A stretch of 64,000 nucleotides of DNA. Origin: Nematostella vectensis (taxonomy: Eukaryota > Cnidaria > Anthozoa > Actiniaria > Edwardsiidae). The stretch spans positions 15,990,751-16,054,750 of the forward strand of contig NC_064042.1 of NCBI RefSeq assembly GCF_932526225.1, given 5' to 3'. Under the pieces are notes generated by a model. The model saw only the letters and a program-made list of their open reading frames with translations, had not been told where the DNA came from and searched no databases. How positions within the stretch are numbered: the first letter of the stretch is position 1; the number at the start of each line of letters is the position of its first letter. Below are positions 37,048-48,276 of this stretch, piece after piece. A program made the position numbers and the translations under genes.

Positions 37048-37704
37048 CTACGGGGATCTTAGTGACTCGGTTATTACCAACCCTTCTTCGATAGGCTCAA
37101 AAACTACGGGAAACTCGGTTGTAACTGGGCCTAGATGAAGCGGGCACTTTATGCTCACCCTACTCCCCTTGGGAATAATTATGTCACGCTTTTCTGCTTT
37201 CACCTCATGAAGTTCCTGTTCTGGGTTACTATCCCTAAGAAGGTTTACCAGAGTCCCTACTTTGGCTTTGTTTACACCTTGAAATGCGCCCCGTATCAGC
37301 CCCACACAGTCAACATTGTCATTGATCCGAATCAGTTCTTCAATAACATTAAAACCAATGATTGGCGGTTCCTGGTCATTTTCACCCACTAGTAACGGAA
37401 TTTCAAGATCCTCTACTTCCTTCCCAGCCCCAGTTAAGCAAAATTGAACTTGCACCCAGCCAACATAGGGTATTGTGGTTCCATTTACTGCCTCCAGAGA
37501 CAGTTCCTGCCCCTCCCCTAACAGTTCCTTGACCCTCCTAACTTGTTCTCCTGGGAGATAGGCGTCTAACCATTTCTTAGAAATCACGCTTACTTGGGCC
37601 CCTGTGTCCCATAAGGCTTGTACTTCCTTTCCCTGTAGAACACAGTCAACAACACACCTCTTTCCAACAAGCTTGGTCAGTTTTATTTGCTCTTTTAGCA
37701 TCAA
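37048..37704 (-). CDS. Retropepsin, copy B
   Basis: Same protease as copy A (DTGAQVSVIS, PIIGFNVIEEL), 218 codons, open throughout, differing by a few substitutions and a three-codon deletion near its C-terminus. Confidence 0.8.
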   Translation of the reverse strand: MMLKEQIKLTKLVGKRCVVDCVLQGKEVQALWDTGAQVSVISKKWLDAYLPGEQVRRVKELLGEGQELSLEAVNGTTIPYVGWVQVQFCLTGAGKEVEDLEIPLLVGENDQEPPIIGFNVIEELIRINDNVDCVGLIRGAFQGVNKAKVGTLVNLLRDSNPEQELHEVKAEKRDIIIPKGSRVSIKCPLHLGPVTTEFPVVFEPIEEGLVITESLRSP

Positions 37705-38500
37705 AGCTACAACTATATACTGCTACTGGATCAGGGGGGGCAATGCTATTTGCTCTTTCTCTTAATTGACAAATTGCATTACAAAGTTCCCTATATCTCT
37801 CCAATTGGCCTTCTGACACTCTTTTGAACAATATTTGCTTACTTTGCAATCAGAACAATAACTGACCTTTTGGTCTCCCCCTCTGCCTTTCCACAATGCA
37901 CACAATGATTGGACAGGGTGTGACCGCTGCCCGTTTCCCTGGTTTCCGGCTACTGATGGCTTTTGGCTCCTCCTACAGCTCCTTGCATAATGGTCTGAGC
38001 TCCCACACTTGAAACAGTAGATGCAGTGCTCCAGATTTTCTCGCTGACATCGATGGCAACGAGGAGGTCTGGCTGGTCTATCAGGCTTGGTCTCACCCCT
38101 GGGTTGGCCTGTGGTCTGGTGCACCCTCTCTTCAACTGCTGCAATTTCTCCCCTCAACTGCTGTAGCTCTTTAACGGGGCGACCCTCAACTGCCTTGTCA
38201 TTTACACCTCCTTCCCTTTCTTCATTGAAGTTTCCCTTGTGCATGGGCCCAGATCCCTTTTGGACTGTTTCTTTGACTGCAGCAATCTCGACTCATAATT
38301 CCTGGAGTTCTTTCACGAGATCCCTGTCATCACTGGGGCCCCACTTACTAGACCCTGATATCTGGCTGATCTTGGTTTTTTACCTAGGATCCAACGTATG
38401 GTTCCTCTCTGTCTCATTGCTGACACAGGAGTTTAGGTCTCAAAAACGTCCAGATAGGGCTGTGTCTCTCATTTCTGTTTTGACCCCATCACTAATTTGT
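37646..38500 (-). pseudogene. Gag-like CCHC/MYND region, copy B
   Basis: Same motif order as copy A, including the degraded first MYND cysteine pair, so that damage predates the duplication. A few substitutions only. Confidence 0.7.
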
Positions 38501-38505
38501 CCTAT

Positions 38506-40735
38506 ATTTTTTTTTTTGCCCAACACCGAAACATTGTTATCCCTTCGATTCCCTCTGTAGACACGCTTATTTTACAAGAAAGTGTTTCAGCCTTAGTCCA
38601 CACACTTGTATTACAAACACAGATATTCTTCTGTTGTAGATCTTTGGAAATCTTTTTCGTTGCATTATTTCGCTTGTACTTGGTCTTTTCTATCAATTTG
38701 CGTGCACAATTTGTCAAAACTGTTGGCCGAGCTCCTCCTTGGCTTGTCTTCAAAGGACTCTTTTTTCCCCCATTGGTTAACCATCGTCTGGTTTTCTTCC
38801 GCTTCTTCGCAATTTCTTTGGTGGAATGGCCCAAAATTCTCAAAGTAGCTCCCTGAGCTCTGATACAAGCACCACTACCCCCTTCATTTTTGTACAATTA
38901 CAGGAATAACCTCTGTTGCGGCTTAAGCGGAGCTCGAGACAGGTTATCGGGTGCTTTGAATACTTTGTATTCAGCAGCTTTCGCGCCCTGGGCTCCATTC
39001 CAATGCTAGTGCTCAAGTACTTTTTCGTCTCATTTGTGACGAGAGATCGAATTTTGCCGCCGGACACACGTAGGAAGGGGGTAGGGTTTACAACCCACCG
39101 CTTAGCTTCACCATCAATCACAATGTTCAGCGAAGCAAATTTACCACCGTCCCCCGTACTGAGAGGGAGACCACAGAGCGCTAGACTCTTTTCAATTGAG
39201 TTCAGCTAGCCTGTCAGTCCAGCATCGGTCTCCGATAGGAGAACCAGGTCATCAGCGTAAGCTAGAAAGGAGACTCGAGACTCCCCTAGTAAGACGCCTA
39301 TGTTTGGGTCGAGATCTGAGACCGCCCAGTCAATGACGCAGTTGAATAGCGTCGAACTCAATGGATCCCCTTGCTTTACCCCTTGGGATACCTTAACAGA
39401 GTCACTGCTCTCGCCCCCAACTCCAAGACTCTCTACGAGAGTAAGTACAGTTCATTGATGTACGTTAGGAGCGGCCCCGGGCACTCTAAGACGCTTCGCC
39501 GCAATTAAAAGTGATTGGTGACTAACCGTATCCAAGGCCTTTTTCACATCCAACAAGACCAGCTTGAGTGGCTCAGCAAATCAGTGCTGCCTCTGATTTG
39601 AGTACGGAGTAGCCAGATGTTCTGGAATATTCCGTCACCCTTGCGAAAACCCCACTGGCCCGCCCCCAATGGCAGTACAGCTTCCATTTGCTTTCTCAGA
39701 ATCTGGTGGAAGAGTCTTACAACCACCGAGCCGATTGTGATTGGCCTGTGATGGAGGGGCAGTTGGGTGTTTATCTCCTTAGGCACAAATATTGTTCGGC
39801 ATTCTGTTAGGCGTTTGGGCCGAGCACCAGCCAACAGCCACAAGAGTGATCTGCTAGGGAGGCGGCGCCCATGGTTTGAAGGACATCACAAGGCACTCCA
39901 TCTGGACTGCTAGCTGATTTCTTGGAGGAAATTGCGTCATCTACTTCTGCGATAGTCACTGGTCTTAGAAGCTGCCACAGAACCGGCCCAGCTGGGACCA
40001 GCTCTCGGACGTCTGTCGTGGATGGTTTTTAGAAAATCTCTCGATTTACCCAACTTGACCTCGACAGACAACAAAGACGTGTCGATTGCATCGAGAAGCT
40101 TTTTCTGATCACTACTGCTCTTCCGCAAGAGGCATTCCTTCCCCAATGTTGTGATACAATTGTTCCCCTGTGTGCATTTCATCCCTTTTGTCGGCTGCAG
40201 CGTGAAAAATACACACTAGGTGCTTAGGCCTGTCGACAGTCAGTTGGCCGGGGTGGTGGGTCGCATCGGGCGGATCTTTTGCCTTTCTTTTACTTTTTCG
40301 GAGGGTAACATTTCCCTCATCAATGTTGAACTCTGCCCTGCTGGTATCGTAGGCAGGCTGTTTTCGTCTATTAGTGCATGCCCTGGTTGTTTTGGCGAGT
40401 TGATGGCCCACCTGGATATTACCCACTAACTCCACCGATGCTGCCCGTCCTGCCTAACCGGGAACGTTGGATGTAGTTTGCACACACACGTTGTCCTTCC
40501 TATCCTTAAGGACTCCTGAATCAATCACCTCTACCTCGGAGCATTCAGCACGAATCTGCTCCAGAATCCGTATGTAGTTCCTATTCTTGGTTTTGAGACT
40601 TGGTTTTGGATGGCGTCAAAAGTTCTATGTGGAACTGCTTCTCGCATCCCTTTAATTACGGCGCTACACCTACTCTTTTCCAAAGTTAATTAGTTTCTGG
40701 CCACAAGTACCATTTCATCGTTCGTCCATCTTGCC
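38506..40735 (-). mobile_element. Chimeric unit, copy C, truncated
   Basis: Contains the Tc1-like fragment (38506-38900), the R2-like RT thumb (38840-39121), RT blocks (39544-39843) and N-terminal linker (39937-40435). Similarity to copies A and B ends at 40735 inside the Myb-like motif, and unrelated Polinton-type sequence begins in the next base. Confidence 0.9.
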
Positions 40736-40771
40736 TCCGAAGGAAGCAAAGAAAATGAAGGCAGTGCCACT

Positions 40772-41365
40772 ATGGACACCACCCTCCAAGAAGAAGGGCA
40801 AAGGCAAGAAGCTCCCTACAACTTGCGTAAACGTAAGCGTTCCCATTCCCCCGCCCAAAGAAGAAGAAGTGGTGGAGGAGGAGGAGGAGATGCCGGATGT
40901 AGTGGAAGTGATACCGATGTTGTCGTCGAGATTGACACTAGCGATGAGGAAAATTCCATGTATGAGGAGGAGGAAGAGTCCATGGAGTCTTATAACGACC
41001 TTGACGAGCCTCAGGCGACTTACGATGTGATTGACACGTATAACGTCATGCATGTCGTGAGTCATTATGTGGAGGCGGTGATCCTTGAACTGATGGGAGA
41101 GTGGGCTCGCTTTGTGCACCGTGACCAAGAGCGTTGGAATAAGACCTTTTATAAGGCCAGAGATTCCCTGAAGGACTGTATGGAATTGACATGGGAGGGA
41201 TTGCAAAAACTGAGTGATAGACTTGGGCTTGCTGTGCAAGGTCATTGGAAATCTTACATTCAAGATTTGTTGGACTGTCTAGCCCCCGTGGATATTTTAA
41301 AGATGCCCGGAAGGGGGAGTTGCCTGGCTTGTTGCAAGGGAGAGAGGAACAAGTTTTGGGTGTGA
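40772..41365 (+). CDS. Acidic Polinton-associated protein of unknown function
   Basis: A 197-codon frame: a basic start (YNLRKRKRSHSPAQRRR), a poly-Gly run, a strongly acidic stretch (DTSDEENSMYEEEEESMES), then a predicted helical C-terminal half (GEWARFVHRDQERWNKTFY, then LTWEGLQKLSDRLGLAV). No known domain recognised. The basic-then-acidic N-terminus resembles the start of the polymerase frame downstream ([13 protein letters not shown] with YDLRQ). It lies at the breakpoint with the R2-like array, so its true 5' end may be lost. An AATAAA signal follows at 41493. Confidence 0.5.
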   Translation: MDTTLQEEGQRQEAPYNLRKRKRSHSPAQRRRSGGGGGGDAGCSGSDTDVVVEIDTSDEENSMYEEEEESMESYNDLDEPQATYDVIDTYNVMHVVSHYVEAVILELMGEWARFVHRDQERWNKTFYKARDSLKDCMELTWEGLQKLSDRLGLAVQGHWKSYIQDLLDCLAPVDILKMPGRGSCLACCKGERNKFWV

Positions 41366-41492
41366 CCAGAGACATTGCACGTCAAATTGTAGACCCTCCA
41401 CCCGTCACCCCTCTTTTCTTTCTTAGAGAAAATAGACATTTGCTTGGTTATAAACGTTTTATTGACCATTTGTATTTTTACAAAATGTTTTA

Positions 41493-41498
41493 AATAAA
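41493..41498 (+). terminator. Polyadenylation signal AATAAA
   Basis: Canonical hexamer 128 bp after the stop of the acidic ORF. The RING-finger relic on the opposite strand ends about 30 bp further on, so the two genes are convergent. Confidence 0.55.
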
Positions 41499-41525
41499 AA
41501 ATGTTCTTTAAAAAAGTGTGTCCCT

Positions 41526-41885
41526 TTATCCTCTTCTCTGTCCCGTAGCAAAGTCTATGCTCCCTGAGTCCCTGTGGGGAGCCTCAGCCACCATCCACTC
41601 TTCTATCCCCCAACCATCTCTGTAGTCAACCTCTCTTGATGTAGTGGTGATAGCTCCTGAGACCATATCCTCTTCGGTGATGGATATGGTAATTTTTTTC
41701 ATCTTGGGTCTTGGTGGCAGGAAAATTTCTCCGCGACAGAATGGACAGGTGGCATGTCTACCCTCAGGATTGGTTTCTAATCCATTTAGTGAGGCAATGG
41801 GAGTGGAGAGATTGCTTGCAGCATTTAATCACCTCCATTGGTTCTCCCTCATTTTCTTGCAGATGATGCACGCATTTGGCTCCAT
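41526..41885 (-). pseudogene. RING-finger protein, two frameshifts
   Basis: ATG at 41885 starts MEPNACIIC (first Cys pair). The frame changes, then reads VIKCCKQSLHSHCLTK (Cys and His of the central RING positions); it changes again, then reads NPEGRHATCPFCRGEIFLP (last Cys pair, CPFCR). A tail with EDMVSGAITTTSREVDYRD ends at TAA 41526-41528. C-IIC, CC-SHC and CPFCR spacing is that of a RING-type E3 ubiquitin ligase. Two breaks make it a pseudogene or reflect assembly errors. It is divergent from the polymerase frame, sharing the 41886-42289 spacer. Confidence 0.72.
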
Positions 41886-42289
41886 TATTAATTATTATTT
41901 TGGATTTTATTATTTTGAATTTTTTTATTGCTTTGTTGTTTTTTAGTCTTGGTCTGACTGTGAAGTGGTCCCGGCTCGTCGTCGTCTTCAAGTAGGTCAC
42001 GTGTAAGGGTTGTATTGACCAATCAGAGGTTTGGAAAACGGAAGACGTCATACTGATGATGTCACGGCTTATTTTTACCCACCCCTCCCCTCTCTTTTTG
42101 TTTTTTTTTGTCATAAATGTTATTATAAACAGTATAGAGTGTTTTTAAAAAATAAAATAATGATCACGGGATCCCTGTGTATCGAAGAGATCATCAGGAA
42201 CGTTACTGATTGGTTTAAGTATTTTTATTTGTCCATTTAGAGGGTAGAAAAAAGGTTGAAAATTAAAAATGATTGTTTTATTTTTTTAG
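41886..42289. promoter_or_regulatory. Shared spacer between RING-finger relic and polymerase frame
   Basis: Contains a CACGTG E-box (41998-42003), a CCAAT box (42019-42023) and a CRE/ATF-like GACGTCAT (42044-42051). At 42274-42289 a T-rich run ending TTTAG looks like a splice acceptor just before the Gly/Glu repeat. Role inferred from position only. Confidence 0.4.
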
Positions 42290-42299
42290 AACAAGGTTA

Positions 42300-43965
42300 A
42301 GGTGAAAAAGAGGGTGAAGAAGGTGAAGGTGAAGAAGAGGGTGAAGAAGGTGAAGGTGAAGGTGAAGCTGAGGGTGAAGGTGAAGGTGAAGAAGAGGGTG
42401 AAGGTGAAGAAGAGGGTGAAGGTGAAGAAGAGGGTGAAGGTGAAGAAGAGGGTGAAGGTGAAGAAGAGGGTGAAGGTGAAGAAGAGGGTGAAGGTGAAGA
42501 AGAGGGTGAAGGTGAAGAAGAGGGTGAAAGTGAAGGTGAAGAAGAGGGTGAAGGTGAAGGTGTAGAAGAGGGTGAAGGTGAAGGTGTAGAAGAGGGTGAA
42601 GGTGAAGGTGTAGGTGAAGAAGAGGGTGTAGGTGAAGAAGAGGGTGTAGGTGAAGAAGAGGGTGAAGGTGAAGAAGAGGGTGTAGGTGAAGAAGAGGGTG
42701 AAGGTGAAGGTGTAGGTGAAGAAGAGGGTGAAGGTGTAGGTGAAGAAGAGGGTGAAGGTGAAGGTGTAGGTGAAGAAGAGGGTGAAGGTGAAGGTGTAGG
42801 TGAAGAAGAGGGTGAAGGTGAAGGTGTAGGTGAAGAAGAGGGTGAAGGTGAAGGTGTAGGTGAAGAAGAGGGTGAAGGTGAAGGTGTAGGTGAAGAAGAG
42901 GGTGAAGGTGAAGGTGTAGGTGAAGAAGAGGGTGAAGGTGTAGGTGAAGAAGAGGGTGAAGGTGAAGGTGTAGGTGAAGAAGAGGGTGAAGGTGAAGGTG
43001 TAGGTGAAGAAGAGGGTGAAGGTGAAGGTGTGGGTGAAGAAGAGGGTGAAGGTGAAGGTGGGTGAAGAAGAGGGTGAAGGTGAAGGTGTGGGTGAAGAAG
43101 AGGGTGAAGGTGAAGGTGTGGGTGAAGAAGAGGGTGAAGGTGAAGGTGTGGGTGAAGAAGAGGGTGAAGGTGAAGGTGTGGGTGAAGAAGAGGGTGAAGG
43201 TGTGGGTGAAGAAGAGGGTGAGGGTGAAGGTGTGGGTGAAGAAGAGGGTGAAGGTGTGGGTGAAGAAGAGGGTGAAGGTGAAGGTGTGGGTGAAGAAGAG
43301 GGTGAAGGTGTGGGTGAAGAAGAGGGTGAAGGTGTGGGTGAAGAAGAAGGTGAAGGTGTGGGTGAAGAAGAGGGTGAAGGTGAAGGTGTGGGTGAAGGTG
43401 TGGGTGAAGGTGAAGGTGTGGGTGAAGGTGAAGGTGAAGGTGTGGGTGAAGGCGAAGGTGAAGGTGAAGAAGAGGGTGTGGGTGAAGGTGAAGGTGAAGA
43501 AGAGGGTGAAGGTGAAGGTGTAGAAGAGGGTGAAGGTGAAGGTGAAGAAGAGGGTGAAGGTGAAGAAGAGGGTGAAGGTGAAGGTGAAGAAGAGGGTGAA
43601 GGTGAAGGTGAAGAAGAGGGTGAAGGTGAAGAAGAGGGTGAAGGTGAAGGTGAAGAAGAGGGTGAAGGTGAAGGTGTAGAAGAGGGTGAAGGTGAAGGTG
43701 TAGGTGAAGAAGAGGGTGAAGGTGTAGAAGAGGGTGAAGGTGAAGGTGTAGAAGAGGGTGAAGGTGAAGGTGTAGAAGAGGGTGAAGGTGAAGGTGTAGG
43801 TGAAGAAGAGGGTGAAGGTGAAGGTGTAGGTGAAGAAGAGGGTGAAGGTGAAGGTGTAGGTGAAGAAGAGGGTGAAGGTGAAGGTGAAGAAGAGGGTGAG
43901 GGTGAAGGTAAAGGTGAAGGTGAAGAAGAGGCTGAAGAAGAGGGTGAAGAAGAGAGTGAACGAGT
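42300..43965 (+). repeat. 1.66-kb (GGTGAA)n-type coding repeat
   Basis: Built from GGTGAA, GGTGTA/GGTGTG and GAAGAAGAG blocks, mostly in 6- to 30-bp higher-order units. In the polymerase frame it encodes runs such as [19 protein letters not shown]; the complementary strand also stays open over 600 codons. Blocks are multiples of three except one 2-bp loss near 43052-43060 that switches frame. The 5' part uses GTGTA, the central part GTGTG, and the 3' part GTGTA again. Confidence 0.95.
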
Positions 43966-46900
43966 TCCTCCTGATTTTTTTCACGTTGATTATTATTGCA
44001 CCCCAGAGGGGGAGGGGGAGGAGATTTCGTTTGAAGATCCTTTTTTGAACAAACCTGGGCCTTCCGGGTTGCAACAACAAGAAGGTCATGGGAAGAAACG
44101 CTCTGTTGATAGTGATGATGAGGAAGAGGAGGAGGAGAAGGATGATGTTACGTATGATTTACGTCAAGTGACTACTCGACATTCTACCAAAATGCGTACT
44201 GACTGTACCGATTATGAACTGTCTGTCGATCTACCTACTCGTGGTACTATCGAGGAAGCTTTGGAGGATGTGGAGCGGGTGTTAGACCGGGTCCTCGGCG
44301 ATACGCTACGCGGGGTGCAAAAGCACGATTACGCACGCCTTACTCTCGACGCCCCTGCTCTCAAGAATCCCATTGCTTTACCGTTGATGCGGCGACATCA
44401 ACTTACCCCTCAGCGCATTATGGGAGTCGTTCAGACCGTGATGCAATCGAACGAGCAGTTTGTGTTGCTAGGTAATTTCCATCTCCATGTGGTACGCACG
44501 CACATGCCTTATGGGGCTGGGAGACGGGGAATGTCTAAGAAGAATTCCTCCACTCTGGATACGGGAGATTTAGAGACTTGGCTTAAGGGAAAAAGGAGCA
44601 TCACGCGCGTTAGAAATCACGACGAACTGTGCGCGGCTCGAGCACTCGTGATCGGAATGGCTCATCTCACCGAGGATCCTGACTATGCTAAGTTGTACAA
44701 CCCAAAAGCTGGAGGTGCTAGACTTCCCTTGCAGACGGAGCGCGCTCGAGCACTGCACCGCGATGCGGGAGTCCTCGAGGGGCCGTGTGGTCTCCCCGAG
44801 ATCCAGCAATTTCAACGCTATCTGGGAGAACGCGGCTTCGGGGTTAACGTGGTGTCGAGGGAACAAGTAAACACGGTAATCTATTCCGGAAACTTACGTG
44901 CTCCCGAGTACAGGCTCTACCTCTACTACGCCAAGGGACATTTCGATTATATCAATAGCATGCCGGGGATGCTTGGTCGCTGTTATTATTGTACGAGCTG
45001 TCAAAAGGGGTACGATCGAAGAAATCACAAGTGTAACAACCTGTGCTATGGGTGTGGTGAGCAAGAGTGTTCTCCTTTGGTTCCGCCCGCCGAACAAGAC
45101 CATCGTTTGGAGTGGCAGTATTGTGACGAGTGTCACCGGTACTTTCGCACGCAGACATGTTTCGAGAACCACCGACGTGTCAAACCTCATGGAGCCAAGA
45201 AGCGTGGTGGTTGTGGTGAGCCCCAGGACTCTTGGTCGTATTGTCAACGGTACCACAAGTGCGAGACGTGTGGTAAACGCGTCGATATGATGGATCGAAA
45301 GGAAGGAGACCATGTGTGTGGTGCAAAAACTGTGTGAGACCTGCAAGGGGTGGTCTATGGATCGCCTGGAGTGCGAGACGTGTGTACCACGGTAGAAGCG
45401 TTTTGCGACTGCTGGTTGTTCGATGTTAGTAATGCCGGCTACACGTGTTTGGCTCACAATTTCAAAGGTTACGACTCCTATTTCATCCTCGAATACCTTT
45501 TTACGAATGGCTTTAAACCCGAAGTGATTTTCACTGGAGGAAAGGTGATGTACCTGAACATCAAGTCGTTGCGGATCGACTTGAAGTGCACCCTGAACTT
45601 TCTGCAGATGCCTTTGAGCAAGCCCCCCAAAGCTTTTGGGTTTGATCACGTGACCCAAAAGGGAACGTTTCCTCATTTTTTCAATACCCCCGAGCACCAA
45701 GACTACGTGGGGCCCATGCCCGACTTGAGTTATAACGACCTTCAAGGGATGAAAGAAGAAGATGCCCACGCCCTACGTGCCTGGCACCAAGCCGAAGTGG
45801 CTCGTGGCGCCGTGTTTAACTTGCAAGAGGATCTTGCTTCCTACTGTGATCTGGACGTTGAGGTACTCGCAAGAGAGCGGTACTCGCTTTCGACGAGCTC
45901 ATCATGACCGTTGCAGGTCTTCATCCGTTTCAGGTGGCCATCACCATTGCCTCGTTGTCCAGCCGTATCCTGCGCACCAAGTTTCTGGAGAAGACTATTG
46001 GACTGATACCCACGCGCGGGTACAGTGGCCACGACGTGCCATTTCTGAAAGCGTTGCACTGGTTGAAGTACATCGAACATCGCGAGGGAGAAGGAGTGTT
46101 TATTCAACATGCCGGGAACCGTGGCGGTTGTGCGCCACAGTGCGCTTGATAGGTCGGATCAAGGTGGACGGGTACGCCGAGTCAACCAACACGGTGTATC
46201 AGTACCACAGGTGTTTCTACCACGGTTGCACCACGTATTTCCAGCCTCACACCGTCAACCCTTTGACGAACCCCACGATGCAAGAGCTTTGCGAGCATAC
46301 GCGTGCGGTGGAGTTGCGTCTCAAAGCCCAGGGCTACAACTACGAGGAGGTGTCTCCCACACCTCCTCGTAGTTGACGCGCAACTGAACACGCACCCCGA
46401 ACTGCGAGCTCTCGTGGGGGATGTCGAGCACAGAAAACCTCTTGAAGCTCGTGATGCTTTTTTCGGAGGCAGGACCAACGCGATTCGACTGCATTGCGAA
46501 GCCAACGTGGAGCAGGGCGAAGAAATTCACTACTATGACTTTGCGTCGTTGTACCCGTGGGTCAATGCCATGTGCGAGTACCCCGTGGGCCATCCCGACG
46601 CGATCCTTACCGAGAATTTCGAGTCGAGGAAGATCTTTACGCGTACAAGGGATTGATGAAGCTACGTGTTTTACTGCCACGCGACCTATTCTTTCCCGTC
46701 CTCCCTGTCCGTGTCAACGACAAGTTGATGTTCCCTCTGTGTCACCGGTGTGCCCAAGAGGAGGAGCAAGGCTCGTGCACGCATTCGGACGAGGAGCGGG
46801 CGTTCACGGGAACGTGGGCCCACCCCGAGGGTTACAAAGCTCTAGAGAAAGGCTATCGCGTGATCCGTGTGTACGAGGTGTGGCATTGGGAGCGCTGGGC

Positions 46901-47771
46901 ACGGTTGTTTGAAGAGTACATCAAGACCTTCTTGAAGTACAAAGAAGAAGCGTCGGGTTGGCCCGCTGGTGCACCACCGACGCCGACAAGATGCAGTACG
47001 TCGACGATTACGAGCGCCACCAAGGCGTCCGTATGGATCCTAGCAAGATCGAGAAGAACCCAGGCCTCCGCTCCGTGGCAAAGATGGGCCTGAATTGTAT
47101 GTGGGGAAAGTTTGGCCGAGTACGTGGACGACCCCAAGGCCTACTTTGCTCTGCTGAGCAACGACAGTATCGAGGTGAATGATCTGCTCATCGTGAACGA
47201 CGACCTCATTCAAATTCACTGCAGGCTGGGGGAAAAGTTTCAAGAGATGAAACCCCACACCAACGTCTTGATTGCTGCCTTCACCACGGCGTACGCGCGC
47301 CTCAAGTTGTACGACGTGCTGGACGGGTTAGGGGAACGCTGTCTGTATCATGACACGGATAGCGTCATTTTCTTACACCGCCCTGGAGAGTGGAAACCAC
47401 CCCTCGGGGACTATCTAGGAGACCTGACGAGCGAGTTGGAGCCAGGAGACTTTATCGATCGTTATTCGTCCACGGGACCCAAGAGTTACAGGTACACCAC
47501 GCAACAGGGTCATTCTACGCGTAAAGTAAAGGGACTTCACATCAACCTTCGCATGGCTGATATCGTGAACCTGACCAGCATGTTGGAACTCTTGCGCGTT
47601 GAAGGCGTGGTGGCGGAAGAGCGTCACGTTACTCTCCCTTACACCATTCAGCGCAATGTGCACCACAGAACTTTACACACGGTGCCAGCGCACAAGACAT
47701 TTCGTGTCGTTCACAACAAACGCGTGCGACGGAGCATGCGCACTTACCCTTATGGTTATTTTAAGTTGTAA
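43004..47771 (+). pseudogene. Polinton/Maverick-type protein-primed DNA polymerase B, multiply broken
   Basis: Family B polymerase that would replicate a linear element from a protein primer. After the Gly/Glu stretch come an acidic linker and a conserved N-terminal part ([18 protein letters not shown]). A cysteine-rich module follows ([31 protein letters not shown]), then an Exo II-like HNFKGYDSYFI. The palm has motif A DFASLYPW (near 46540), motif B GLNCMWGKFG (near 47090) and motif C YHDTDSVIF (near 47350). The Exo I Asp-Glu block was not found. The frame changes near 45337, 45907, 46150-46300, 46650 and 47100, so no intact protein is encoded. Adintovirus-like and Polinton polymerases cannot be separated by eye. 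Confidence 0.88.
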
Positions 47772-47794
47772 AATTAAAGAGAGAGATGTAGATT

Positions 47795-47800
47795 AATAAA
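47795..47800 (+). terminator. Polyadenylation signal AATAAA
   Basis: Canonical hexamer 24 bp after the polymerase stop codon (47769-47771), consistent with the end of that transcription unit. Confidence 0.6.
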
Positions 47801-48049
47801 AGCCTTCTTTTCTGTGGTAGTAAGTTGTTGTTTTTTGTATATAAATAAGGTGAGGGTTGGTAGGGAAGGGATCACTTGTAGCATGGGTTGCTTTGGTGCG
47901 GGTCCTCTTCAACCGCGTTTCAATTGTCGTACGGTGTGGAAACGTTTACTGTGTCTCTTTGCGTGTTGAGGGGGTCGAATCGAAATTCATGCCCCGCAAC
48001 TCGATGGCCCCCCAGCCCCACCCCCTGAGCAGGGGTCAAAACGTTTTTT

Positions 48050-48225
48050 ACCACTGGTGACAACCACTCGTGACAACCACTTGTGACAACCACTGGTGAC
48101 AACCACTGGTGACAACCACTCGTGACAACCACTGGTGACAAAACCACTGGTGACAAAACCACTGGTGACAACCACTGGTGACAACCACTCGTGACAACCA
48201 CTCGTGACAACTACTCGTGAAGAAC
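48050..48225. repeat. 12/14-bp repeat of the CCACTSGTGACAA core
   Basis: About fourteen copies of ACCACTGGTGAC or ACCACTCGTGAC, with occasional AAA instead of AA between them. The CCACTCGTGACAA core also occurs once in every copy of the 144-bp satellite starting 300 bp later. Confidence 0.92.
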
Positions 48226-48276
48226 ACAAGCCTCTTGAAAACTTTTCGTAACAATAATTAACGTTGATAAGTTACA

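Larger units (their letters stand above)
33309..38505 (-). mobile_element. Chimeric 5.2-kb unit, copy B
   Basis: Second tandem copy, complete and nearly identical to A in order and sequence. It shares with C the insert 'cacgtaggaagggggtag' near 33865 and 39070 and the 'gaaaaatacacact' insert near 35005 and 40210, both missing from A. Confidence 0.92.

Noticed and set aside
40715-41263. 182-codon minus-strand frame
   Set aside because: Antisense of the acidic ORF and crosses the breakpoint with the R2-like array.
42278-44089. 603-codon minus-strand ORF rich in Phe-Thr and His-Leu
   Set aside because: It is the antisense of the GGTGAA-type repeat; no stop codons arise because of repeat composition, and it has no domain outside the repeat.
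44894-45769. 291-codon minus-strand frame
   Set aside because: Antisense shadow of the polymerase relic, whose motifs are clear on the plus strand.
47920-48254. Minus-strand frames with VVVTSGCHQWLSP repeats
   Set aside because: Translation of the 12/14-bp repeat only.
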